From: a virus
Length of the DNA: 41,886 nucleotides
Reading direction: 5' to 3' (one strand)
Virus record (IMG/VR): IMGVR_UViG_3300034198_017386
Location: 1 to 41,886 of that record
Every line of letters begins with the position of its first letter. Within the stretch, counting starts at the first letter, position 1. The translations under genes were made by a program, and so were the position numbers. The notes under the pieces are model-generated. The model was given only the letters and a program-made list of their open reading frames with translations, searched no databases and was not told where the DNA came from. This document shows positions 25,333 through 31,480 of the stretch, piece by piece.

Positions 25333-25740
25333 ATGCCCAACACGGACACACCCCCCAGCCCGTTGCCCGCCGATTACAAAATTGAGGTAGGGGCCGCCGG
25401 GTCGCCTCTTTTTTCTGCCACAGTGGAGAGCGCCGCCTCAGTAAATGCAACACTCGTAAAAGCATCCCCCGGAGACGTTTACGAAATCTCCCTAACGAAT
25501 TACTCTGCTGCCGCTAAGTTCTTTAAGTTCTACGACAAGGCATCTGCGCCAACAGTCGGGACTGACACCCCCTGCTTAACCATTGCGCTTGCGGCGAACT
25601 CTGAAAAAGTATATGGGTTTGGCAGCTTTGGGAAAAGGTTTGCCCGAGGCATTGCCTATGCGATCACCAACCTTCAGTCGGTTGCGGACGCAACAGCCGT
25701 TGGGGCCGATGATGTTGTCGGGGCATTCTCATACATCTAA
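25333..25740 (+). CDS. Putative small structural (decoration-like) protein
   Basis: A 135-residue beta-rich protein with segments SATVESAASVNATLVKASPG, YEISLTNYSAAAKFFKFYDK and LTIALAANSEKVYGFGSFGK. This pattern is frequent in small phage structural proteins with an Ig- or jelly-roll-like fold, such as head decoration or fibre accessory proteins, but I cannot name a specific family. It follows the small terminase by 20 bases. Its stop overlaps the stop of the convergent large terminase gene by 3 bases, leaving no terminator. The structural role is inferred. Confidence 0.6.
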   Translation: MPNTDTPPSPLPADYKIEVGAAGSPLFSATVESAASVNATLVKASPGDVYEISLTNYSAAAKFFKFYDKASAPTVGTDTPCLTIALAANSEKVYGFGSFGKRFARGIAYAITNLQSVADATAVGADDVVGAFSYI

Positions 25741-27497
25741 TTATCAAGCCATCCTTGCCCACCAATGTCACTGGCAGCGGCTTTCCTTGCCTGCTCCAGT
25801 GACATACCCATAGCAAGGCGAGTTGCATTCAATACTGAATACCCCGTCGAGTCTTCCACCTGGGCGGCCAGCCATTCATTGTAACGCTCATTGGCCGATC
25901 GCTCTTGGTCTTGAGCTACCTGCCCCTGGAAGAACTCAACCCCAAGGGCGACAACATCTAATCGGTCGTAATGCCTTAGGCTTCCCCGCGCTTCGGTGAT
26001 TCTGCTGAACTGATAGACAAAGCTGTAAGCGCAATCACTTTCGTCTTCAGCTTCAGTAATGATCCTGGCGTCATCCTCAATAATGCGACGATCAACAATT
26101 AGGGAGTGCAGCTGGACAACGGGAGCAAGCGTGTCAATGATCCTTAGGTCTTTGTAGCTTCCGCCGGTTCTAATTCCCTCAAAGGCCATGGGATAGCCGG
26201 CCTTCTGAAAAAATGGCTTGCCGGCCTGCTCCCACACGGCCAGGCCCCCGAAGTTGCTTTCAACCAAGACCCGCTTGGCCTGCATCCGTTTCGCCAGCAG
26301 AGCAAGCTCCATCCACAGGGCCTCACTGGACCCCCCACGACGGCCCCCGAGCGCTCTCAGGTAGAAGTTGCCGCCCCAGGCCGACAGGACGCACCAGGCG
26401 AACTCATCGGTACCGCCTCCAGAGGGGTCGATCACCAGGACGGTTGGGACCTCCGCAACGTTGATCGTCCCCTTGATGAAAGACGGCATGTAGAACGTAT
26501 CGTCGTCACCAATGCCGGCGCAGTGAAGGTCGGTGATCCTGTAATCCCTGCTTCTTTCGTACAGCAAGACTTCCGGGAGATCATCGTCTAATGTCGAGAC
26601 GACCAGATCCCTGCACTTAAGGGGATGCTTTTCCGCATCGCTCTGAGTAGGGTCCAACATGAACTGAAGACGCCACCTGGCCGGCGCCATCCTTAATTGC
26701 TTTTGCGTCAGCATGTCTTCACTGAAGCGCGTATCCGTGGGCCTTCCTGCATCGGTGCCCATTCGCCTCTCAATCAAAGGCGCCAACAGCCCCCGATAAG
26801 GCTTGGAGTCACTGGGAACCCTTGCGGGCCACATCCTCATATCGTAGTTGCGCTGTCTGTTGAGGAAAAAGTAAATGGACTCAACAGATGCGTGAGGTGT
26901 GCCCAGATAGAAAATATCGCAAGCCTGATCAGGCTTAATAATTGACTCAGCCTCATCGATACCAGTCCTTAGACGATCACGCTGTAATTGCGTCAAGCAA
27001 GTCTGTGGTGTTTCAACGTCATCCAAGATGATCTTGCTTGCCCGTGATCCGACCACCTGTCCGTAAATACCGGCAGCCCTTACCGAAGGGCTTTGTTCAA
27101 TAAACGTACATGCCCCAACGTCAAACTCAATGTTGGAATATCGACCATTCTTGGTATCAGGCCGCAAGTGCTCCAGCCATTCAACAGTGCGGATGGTAGT
27201 CAGCATCCATGTCGTTATCTTCTTGGCGAAACCACCTGACGCACTAATGAAAAGAAGTTTCTCATTGGGGTTTTCATCAAGCCACCAGATACCAGTAGTG
27301 GCAGTTAAGAACGACTTCCCTAACCCACGAAAACCGCAGATGATCTTTCTTGAGCCAGTAGCCGCTTTCTCTGGATCGCTTGAAACTTCAGCAATGTACG
27401 CCAACACCTGCAGCTGAATTGGCGTCAGGTTATCGGCCATCCGTAATTCACGGATTAGCTTCGTTGCAAACTGAGGAAGTGATAGCCCCAGCGACAT
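25737..27497 (-). CDS. T7 gp19-like terminase large subunit
   Basis: A 586-residue protein matching T7 gp19 (586). The ATPase part has Walker A GFRGLGKS (55-62) and Walker B IILDDVE (156-162). The nuclease part has VLVIDPSGGGTDE with Asp357, VLVESNFGG (about 411-418) and a C-terminal YDRLDVVALGVE aspartate. It drives DNA into the procapsid and cuts concatemers. It is on the minus strand, facing the small terminase, whereas in T7 both genes are co-directional. The ATG at 27497 touches the end of the upstream small gene. Confidence 0.95.
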   Translation of the reverse strand: MSLGLSLPQFATKLIRELRMADNLTPIQLQVLAYIAEVSSDPEKAATGSRKIICGFRGLGKSFLTATTGIWWLDENPNEKLLFISASGGFAKKITTWMLTTIRTVEWLEHLRPDTKNGRYSNIEFDVGACTFIEQSPSVRAAGIYGQVVGSRASKIILDDVETPQTCLTQLQRDRLRTGIDEAESIIKPDQACDIFYLGTPHASVESIYFFLNRQRNYDMRMWPARVPSDSKPYRGLLAPLIERRMGTDAGRPTDTRFSEDMLTQKQLRMAPARWRLQFMLDPTQSDAEKHPLKCRDLVVSTLDDDLPEVLLYERSRDYRITDLHCAGIGDDDTFYMPSFIKGTINVAEVPTVLVIDPSGGGTDEFAWCVLSAWGGNFYLRALGGRRGGSSEALWMELALLAKRMQAKRVLVESNFGGLAVWEQAGKPFFQKAGYPMAFEGIRTGGSYKDLRIIDTLAPVVQLHSLIVDRRIIEDDARIITEAEDESDCAYSFVYQFSRITEARGSLRHYDRLDVVALGVEFFQGQVAQDQERSANERYNEWLAAQVEDSTGYSVLNATRLAMGMSLEQARKAAASDIGGQGWLDN

Positions 27498-27721
27498 TAA
27501 AGATACCTGCGTCTTGAGTAAACCGACATTCCTGCCTTGGCCACCTTCTTGGCCTTTGCCGCTTGTTTATCAATCCTTGCTTGTTCCGCAGCATCAGCTT
27601 TTGCCTCTGCCGCTTGCCTCATCAGTTCAACAGTCTCCCGATAGCCAGGCGGATCAGGCCAGTTGGGCTTGTAAGGGGCTCCAGTCTTGCCAGTCCCTTG
27701 CGCATCCATGGCAGCGATCAA
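27497..27721 (-). CDS. Small hypothetical protein upstream of terminase
   Basis: A 74-residue basic protein, Lys/Ala-rich, mostly helical (ETVELMRQAAEAKADAAEQA) with an SVYSRRRYL end. It is the first gene of the minus-strand unit leading to the large terminase, and its last base is the first base of the terminase ATG. The ATG at 27721 or at 27709 could serve. No family is recognised. T7-like phages often carry a small gene next to terminase (such as gp18.5/18.7), but no spanin features are visible here. Confidence 0.6.
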   Translation of the reverse strand: MIAAMDAQGTGKTGAPYKPNWPDPPGYRETVELMRQAAEAKADAAEQARIDKQAAKAKKVAKAGMSVYSRRRYL

Positions 27722-27763
27722 CCCTCATCGGATGTCAACAGTAGCCCATGCGGGCTTTCAACC

Positions 27764-27772
27764 TGTGGAAAA
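27764..27772 (-). promoter_or_regulatory. DnaA-box match TTTTCCACA
   Basis: TGTGGAAAA on the plus strand reads TTTTCCACA on the minus strand, a form of the DnaA box found in cyanobacterial origins. It is the only one I found in this region, and it stands about 110 bases before an AT-rich stretch. A single 9-mer can occur by chance; it gains weight only from the nearby iteron-like arrays and the missing phage polymerase. Confidence 0.3.
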
Positions 27773-28006
27773 CCCTTGTTTCCCTCCTACAGAAGAAGGG
27801 GGAGTGTATCAACAGGAACCAAAAGGGCCAAGATCGCAGTCAACACAAAGCGAGCGAAGCGAGCGCCTTATTAAAGACTAATCATCACAAAACGGTCAAA
27901 GGAGCGAAGCGACTATTAATTACTATCAATCAACATCATCCCAATAGGTTGAATAGCAACTATGTTGAATCGCATAGTAGGTTTCATTCTTTACCCGTCT
28001 TGCTCC

Positions 28007-28019
28007 AAGGAGGTGATTA
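28007..28019 (+). promoter_or_regulatory. Perfect Shine-Dalgarno sequence without a gene
   Basis: AAGGAGGTGATTA is fully complementary to the 3' end of bacterial 16S rRNA over at least ten bases. No ATG, GTG or TTG frame of useful length starts within the usual distance; in-frame stops follow quickly. A 9-bp hairpin begins 2 bases later. It could be a relic of a lost gene, a ribosome standby or decoy site, or chance. Confidence 0.4.
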
Positions 28020-28020
28020 G

Positions 28021-28049
28021 GAAGGATTAGTAGACACGTTTAATCCTTC
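28021..28049. other. 9-bp hairpin
   Basis: GAAGGATTA (28021-28029) pairs exactly with TAATCCTTC (28041-28049) around an 11-nt loop. No T-run follows on either strand, so it is not a standard terminator. It directly follows the orphan Shine-Dalgarno sequence and could affect access to it if transcribed. Confidence 0.5.
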
Positions 28050-28137
28050 GGAAAGCTAAGTAATAATTAGTGTGCGGTGCATTTGTGTTTGTTGGTGATG
28101 GTGTGATGTGGGTCTTGCTGGTTGAGACCGTGAGGGG

Positions 28138-28248
28138 GATGGGTCAGTGGTTGGCATTTACCTTTTGGTCTGCTAATTGATGAGGGGGCTTATGGAAGAT
28201 GGGTCAGTGTTCGGCATTTACCTTTTGGTCTGCTAATTGATGAGGGGG
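28138..28248. repeat. 51-bp direct repeat, two copies with 60-bp period
   Basis: Copies at 28138-28188 and 28198-28248 share 49 of 51 bases (differences at 28150/28210 and 28152/28212). They include GGCATTTACCTTTTGGTCTG and end in TGAGGGGG; a partial TGAGGGGG also precedes the first copy at 28131. The repeats are not coding in a sensible frame. The 60-bp period and position upstream of the early genes fit a binding-site or promoter duplication. Confidence 0.9.
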
Positions 28249-28301
28249 TATACGTAATGCGTCACGGGCGAGTGTCCCCCGTGCCGGTCCTTTATATGGG
28301 C

Positions 28302-28395
28302 GTTGCACGGGCCATTGCGCCGCAAGGGATTGGAACGGATACCTAATCCGTCGCCGTGCAACAGCGCTAAAGACGGGCGCTGAGAATGGTTCTCA
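28302..28395. other. Nested hairpin cluster
   Basis: GTTGCACGG (28302-28310) pairs exactly with CCGTGCAAC (28354-28362). Inside it ACGGAT (28335-28340) pairs with ATCCGT (28346-28351). Just outside, TGAGAA (28381-28386) pairs with TTCTCA (28390-28395). The series looks like a structured RNA or a cruciform-forming control site. It is not a tRNA: no T-loop or acceptor pattern is present. Confidence 0.55.
28311..28351. repeat. Composite motif, copy 1 (shared with 34561-34600)
   Basis: GCCATTGCGC, a 13-nt gap, AACGGAT, a 5-nt gap and ATCCGT. The same parts in the same order and almost the same spacing occur directly upstream of the RNA polymerase gene at 34561-34600. Conservation of both the fixed 10-mer and the small hairpin in two non-coding places suggests a protein-binding or RNA element. 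Confidence 0.6.
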
Positions 28396-28424
28396 TTCCC
28401 ATTTAAGTAGTACGTTTGTTCTCC

Positions 28425-28540
28425 ACTACCCACCGCCGCTTAGCACTACTACCCACCGCCGCTTATCCCTACTTCCCACCACTACCTAACACTTACTGCC
28501 CACCATCGGTTATCACTATCACCCACAAAGAACAAGCACG
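28425..28540. repeat. Degenerate 23-nt C/A-rich tandem array (iteron-like)
   Basis: Five successive units of 23-24 nt start at 28425, 28448, 28471, 28495 and 28518. The first two share ACTACCCACCGCCGCTTA exactly; later ones keep the AC(T)nCCCACC core and drift. Direct tandem units of this length, in a non-coding region, resemble replication iterons or clustered binding sites. The last unit is weak. Confidence 0.55.
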
Positions 28541-28674
28541 ATTGCTACTTACACATTCCCACCAATGCCTACCCGAATAGAACAAGCGTACTACCAAGAA
28601 AGGGGAGGGCAAGACGAAGTAAGAACGTTACTGATACGTGCTTACTATTATCTGTGCCAATAGGTCAAACGTAC

Positions 28675-28798
28675 TGATGAGGCTGGAGCCGATGAGGTGA
28701 TGAGGCTGGAGCCGATGAGGTGATGAGGCTGGAGCCGATGAGGTGATGAGGTTGGAGCCGATGAGGTGATGAGGCTGGAGCCGATGAGGTGATGAGGC
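28675..28798. repeat. Perfect 23-nt G/A-rich tandem array, five copies
   Basis: Units of 23 nt start at 28675, 28698, 28721, 28744 and 28767. Four are identical and the fourth has one C-to-T change; a partial sixth unit follows to 28798. Each unit contains TGATGAGGCTGGAGCC plus a second GATGAGG. The unit length is not a multiple of three, so it is not a coding repeat. It has the same period as the C/A-rich array 135 bases before it. Confidence 0.95.
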
Positions 28799-28920
28799 AG
28801 TGAGGGCCAGGAGGCGCAAGTCGCATAAGAAAGACTAATAACGACTGCGGCGCAAGCGGGGAGGCGTGGTCCTCATGCCGTCACTCTTGCCAGCCTGCAA
28901 CTGTTGCCCTAATGTCTTGA

Positions 28921-28941
28921 TCGACAGTCTGAGACTGTCTG
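28921..28941. promoter_or_regulatory. Inverted repeat / candidate phage promoter motif, copy 1
   Basis: GACAGTC and GACTGTC form a 7-bp inverted repeat around TGA (28923-28939). The element resembles 34468-34487 upstream of the RNA polymerase gene: 16 of the first 18 bases match, with the core GACAG(T/G)CTGAGACTGT. It lies about 20 bases upstream of the first early gene start, so a promoter or operator role is plausible. Confidence 0.45.
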
Positions 28942-28960
28942 ACCTTTAGACCTTGATCCG

Positions 28961-29341
28961 ATGACTGCGAAACTTGCGCCGCTGACCCTTAAGGCTGAGG
29001 CTGGGGCCATCCCCATCAGTGAGAGCGACTTCCTGGCCTACCTGGCCCCCGTTATTGCAGACCATCGGGGGGAGCTGGTCACCATTGGCGGATGGTCGAT
29101 CCCTGTTAGTTTCACCGCTACTGCCGTGTCAATGACTTTTGGCCCTATGGGCCGGGGCGATACGATCGCCCTTTATGGGCCTCGCACAATGGGGAACCTT
29201 AGAGAGTGTGGCTATCACCTAGAGGGAAGGGTGAGCATTAAAGGGCGGAAAGTTTCGGCCTTTACCAGCTCACAGCTGTGGCAGCTGCCAGACGGTCGGC
29301 TGATCGAGACTGCTGTAATTCACTGCCGGGCCAAGGCCTAG
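28961..29341 (+). CDS. Early hypothetical protein
   Basis: A 126-residue protein, the first plus-strand gene after the control region. It is predicted to be beta-rich, with GGWSIPVSFTATAVSMTFGP, a Gly/Arg-rich turn and a C-terminal half containing HLEGRVSIKGRKVSAFTSSQ. No motif or family is recognised. By position it would enter the cell first and be transcribed by host RNA polymerase, so a host-takeover or defence-evasion role is likely but unproved. The start is set by the only ATG before the conserved frame; no clear ribosome site is present. Confidence 0.75.
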   Translation: MTAKLAPLTLKAEAGAIPISESDFLAYLAPVIADHRGELVTIGGWSIPVSFTATAVSMTFGPMGRGDTIALYGPRTMGNLRECGYHLEGRVSIKGRKVSAFTSSQLWQLPDGRLIETAVIHCRAKA

Positions 29342-29346
29342 TCCGC

Positions 29347-29403
29347 ACTTGCCATTTTTCAACTATTAACCGATCACCCATCGCTTCTTCATCTCATGGC
29401 CTA
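29347..29403 (+). repeat. Duplicated 57-nt leader, copy 1
   Basis: This stretch matches 29644-29700 with four mismatches, and the last 46 bases (29358-29403) are identical. It ends with the first codons (ATGGCCTA, encoding Met-Ala-Tyr) of the gene it precedes. It contains CGATCACCCATCGCTTCTTC and no Shine-Dalgarno sequence. It is either a conserved translation leader or promoter, or the trace of a tandem duplication. Confidence 0.9.
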
Positions 29404-29638
29404 CTACGCCTTTAAGGACGAAAACGGGAACGATTATGGATCGTTTGAAGTGTTCTACATGGACCTTCCCACCGCTTGCGATTGGGGTGCCGCGTCCCAG
29501 GCGGCAGGCAACGGACCGGGAAACTTTGAGGCAGGCCACTACTGGATCGCGGGATTCCCAGGATGCCTGCCCGATGGAGACCTATTCGGACCTTTCGCCA
29601 CTGAAGATGAGGCGATCGCTGACGCCTTGTTCGGCTGA
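29396..29638 (+). CDS. Early hypothetical protein
   Basis: An 80-residue acidic protein. MAYYAFKDENGNDYGSFEVF is followed by a Gly/Ala-rich centre and ends with DGDLFGPFATEDEAIADALF, a type of C-terminus seen in many small phage proteins of unknown role. It has the duplicated leader, including the first three codons, in common with the next gene, although the proteins differ after that. No membrane segment or metal motif is present. Confidence 0.7.
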   Translation: MAYYAFKDENGNDYGSFEVFYMDLPTACDWGAASQAAGNGPGNFEAGHYWIAGFPGCLPDGDLFGPFATEDEAIADALFG

Positions 29639-29643
29639 TTATT

Positions 29644-29700
29644 ACTTGTCACCCTTCAACTATTAACCGATCACCCATCGCTTCTTCATCTCATGGCCTA
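29644..29700 (+). repeat. Duplicated 57-nt leader, copy 2
   Basis: This is the second copy of the leader found at 29347-29403, again ending inside codon 3 of the gene it precedes. Similar parts (GATCAC followed by CGCTT) also occur just before the ATG at 31259, which suggests a common early-gene leader. Confidence 0.9.
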
Positions 29701-30175
29701 TTTTGATTCTTTTGATATCTGTGAAGCCCACTACATGTTCGCCATGCTCCACCACGGGGGGCAGGGATCGGCGGTTTATGAGAAGTTCGCCCAACTTGAC
29801 CGGGTTAGGTTTAGACCTTCGCCCCTACTGAGCAAGCCGCGCCAGTTGTCATGTAATGCCAAGGAGATATATTGCGACCTTGTGCGGAAAGAATATGGCG
29901 TCAAGAACGGCTCACTTTTGCCTGAAAACTACTTACAGATCACAGAAAACCGCACCGGGGAGAATCACATCGTACCGATTGGCGATGATGACATCTTGGA
30001 CCTTGAAGCGCTAGTTGACGGATGGATTCTGTCAACGTTTGACGGGGAAGTGGAGAGAGACGGAGAGATGATGGAGTCGTGGGGAGGTGATTACTATGCC
30101 GCGATTAGGACGGACGGAGCAAAGCTTGATGACGTGAGGGTATGGGATAGTGGGGGATTCTGTCTTAAGTCCTGA
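29693..30175 (+). CDS. Early hypothetical protein
   Basis: A 160-residue acidic protein. MAYFDSFDICEAHYMFAMLH begins it, a basic central segment follows (FRPSPLLSKPRQLSCNAKEI), and a strongly acidic C-terminal part contains DDDILDLEALVDGW. No known family is recognised. The high acidity and early position are common among anti-host or anti-defence phage proteins, but that is only an association. A large hairpin follows 12 bases after the stop. Confidence 0.72.
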   Translation: MAYFDSFDICEAHYMFAMLHHGGQGSAVYEKFAQLDRVRFRPSPLLSKPRQLSCNAKEIYCDLVRKEYGVKNGSLLPENYLQITENRTGENHIVPIGDDDILDLEALVDGWILSTFDGEVERDGEMMESWGGDYYAAIRTDGAKLDDVRVWDSGGFCLKS

Positions 30176-30187
30176 CAATTCCCCGAT

Positions 30188-30229
30188 CCCTGCATCCTGC
30201 CACCGATCGATCGGTGGCATTTTGCAGGG
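30188..30229. terminator. Long two-tier hairpin with a perfect 22-bp palindrome
   Basis: 30198-30219 is a perfect palindrome; its half is TGCCACCGATC. Around it CCCTGCA (30188-30194) pairs with TGCAGGG (30223-30229), with 3-nt mismatches between the tiers. No T-run follows. It stands in the 99-bp gap before the ArdC-like gene. It may act as a terminator, an RNA-processing or stability element, or an operator with a symmetric GATCGATC centre. Confidence 0.55.
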
Positions 30230-30274
30230 CTCAGTGTGGCCCTGCTCCAGTGCGTACTTTGTTCCAATCAAACC

Positions 30275-31186
30275 ATGACAGCAACACTAACCAAGGCCAG
30301 CAAAAAAACCTACGAAGGCCCGAGTCCCGAAGAAAAAATCGTAGCCCAACTTGTGGCCCTACTTGAGGCTGGCCGCAATCCATGGCGTAAACCGTGGACA
30401 GGCGGAGGGCATCATCGGAACCTACTGACGGGCCATCATTACACTGGCAGCAATCCTCTCTTGCTGGAAATGTTCCAATCAGCGTATAACCATCCATTGC
30501 CGCTGTGGGTTGGCTTCGGTATGGCCAAAACTAATGGCTGGAAGGTCAAAAAAGGGGCTAAAGGGGCCTACATTCTCGCCCCCAAACCTGTCAAAATAGA
30601 AGGTAAAGACGAAGAAACGGGAGAGGATACTAGTAAGTGTTTTACCGTCTTTAGAACTGTCTGCCTATTCAATGTCGCGGATTTAACGTGCCAGGATGAC
30701 ACACTGGACAGAACCATTAAAAAATGCCTTAGCATAAAAGAAAGGCCAGAGAATGAGAGACTGGCCAGCGCTGCCGCTGTTCTTAGGGCGTGGGAAGTTG
30801 CCGTTCGGCATGGGGGAGACAAGGCATTTTATAGTCCGTTTGATGACCGGATAACGATGCCGAACCGGCAGCAGTTTAAGAGCGATGCCGGTTATCTGGC
30901 CACGTTGGCGCATGAGTGCGTCCATTCAACCGGGCATAAGTCACGTCTGGCCCGTGACCTTTACAATCATTTTGGGAGTCCCGGCTATGCCAGGGAGGAA
31001 CTTGTGGCCGAACTTGGCGCGTTTTTAATTGGCCAACGACTGGAGATAGGATCGAAGACTGCCAATCACGCATCTTATCTGGGGGGATGGATTGAGAGAC
31101 TGAAGGAATCACCTAAAATCCTTTTCAAGGTTTTGGGTGAGGCGAAACGAGCTGCTGACCTCATTGCGCCAGAGCGCCAAGCCTGA
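30275..31186 (+). CDS. ArdC-like antirestriction protein (zincin)
   Basis: A 303-residue protein with the two-domain ArdC layout. The N-terminal ssDNA-binding-type domain (about 15-110) has GRNPWRKPWTGGG and YILAPKP. The C-terminal metallopeptidase-like domain has HECVHSTGHKSRL (HExxH) near 220, and EELVAELGAF downstream would supply the third zinc ligand. Plasmid ArdC protects incoming single-stranded DNA from host restriction enzymes. Its early position fits protection of entering DNA. I chose the ATG at 30275 because the frame upstream runs through the intergenic hairpin zone. A terminator with a duplicated sequence follows. Confidence 0.85.
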   Translation: MTATLTKASKKTYEGPSPEEKIVAQLVALLEAGRNPWRKPWTGGGHHRNLLTGHHYTGSNPLLLEMFQSAYNHPLPLWVGFGMAKTNGWKVKKGAKGAYILAPKPVKIEGKDEETGEDTSKCFTVFRTVCLFNVADLTCQDDTLDRTIKKCLSIKERPENERLASAAAVLRAWEVAVRHGGDKAFYSPFDDRITMPNRQQFKSDAGYLATLAHECVHSTGHKSRLARDLYNHFGSPGYAREELVAELGAFLIGQRLEIGSKTANHASYLGGWIERLKESPKILFKVLGEAKRAADLIAPERQA

Positions 31187-31196
31187 TAGCATTATG

Positions 31197-31238
31197 GGCA
31201 ACGGTTGACAGCTTACGACCGTTGCCATTTTTATTTTT
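31197..31238 (+). terminator. Rho-independent terminator with TTGACAGC loop
   Basis: GGCAACGG (31197-31204) pairs exactly with CCGTTGCC (31219-31226) around a 14-nt loop TTGACAGCTTACGA, followed by ATTTTTATTTTT. It ends the ArdC-like transcript. Bases 31205-31238, that is loop, right arm and T-run, are repeated exactly at 31481-31514. Confidence 0.85.
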
Positions 31239-31258
31239 GATCACGATTCTCGCTTGCT

Positions 31259-31477
31259 ATGACCAAGTTTCCACATGGCTACGATCACACCACGGGCGAA
31301 GGTCAGAAGAGAATGATGTACGAATCGGTTGGGCTTCCCTATTTTTTTGCTGCCCCCGTTCGCAAGCCCGGCGAAGACTACGGATCCGATCCTATGGGCG
31401 ACGGCACCTACCGGATGGTTCCATCCGGGGATGTTGTGAGCTTTGAGGAAAGGCAAAAAAGATTAGGTTATGCCTAG
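31259..31477 (+). CDS. Early hypothetical protein
   Basis: A 72-residue protein with MTKFPHGYDHTTGEGQKRMM and a C-terminal GDVVSFEERQKRLGYA. It is a single small globular domain without cysteines or membrane segments, of unknown family. It lies between two copies of the same 34-nt sequence (31205 and 31481), so it may have been acquired or duplicated as a unit with its leader. The leader before the ATG also has parts in common with the leaders at 29347 and 29644. Confidence 0.65.
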   Translation: MTKFPHGYDHTTGEGQKRMMYESVGLPYFFAAPVRKPGEDYGSDPMGDGTYRMVPSGDVVSFEERQKRLGYA

Positions 31478-31480
31478 CTC

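Larger units (their letters stand above)
27722..28960. other. 1.24-kb non-coding control region, candidate replication origin and terminal-repeat site
   Basis: No convincing gene lies between the divergent units starting at 27721 (minus) and 28961 (plus). From left to right it holds a DnaA-box match, an AT-rich stretch (about 27880-28000), an orphan Shine-Dalgarno sequence, a 9-bp hairpin, a 51-bp direct repeat with 60-bp spacing, a nested hairpin cluster (28302-28395), a C/A-rich degenerate array of about 23-nt units and a G/A-rich perfect 23-nt tandem array. In T7-like phages the early-gene side of the genome carries the packaged end and early host promoters. The iteron-like arrays make an origin plausible. 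Confidence 0.6.

Noticed and set aside
27748-28020. Plus-strand open frame of 90 codons in the control region
   Set aside because: It runs through the DnaA-box match and AT-rich stretch, overlaps several other frames, has no ribosome site, and its composition looks non-coding.
28298-28370. tRNA or tRNA fragment as attachment site
   Set aside because: The stem pattern does not give a cloverleaf, and no T-loop GTTCRANNC or CCA-type end is present.
28233-28433. Minus-strand open frame of 66 codons over the hairpin cluster
   Set aside because: It covers the inverted repeats and composite motif, whose constraints explain the sequence better than a protein.
28425-28798. CRISPR array
   Set aside because: The 23-nt units are in direct tandem with no unique spacers, and no cas genes are present.
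28628-28819. Minus-strand open frame of 63 codons with a repeated Ser-Pro-His-Arg-Leu-Gln pattern
   Set aside because: It is only a translation of the 23-nt tandem repeats; the unit length is not a multiple of three and no ribosome site or flanking gene supports it.
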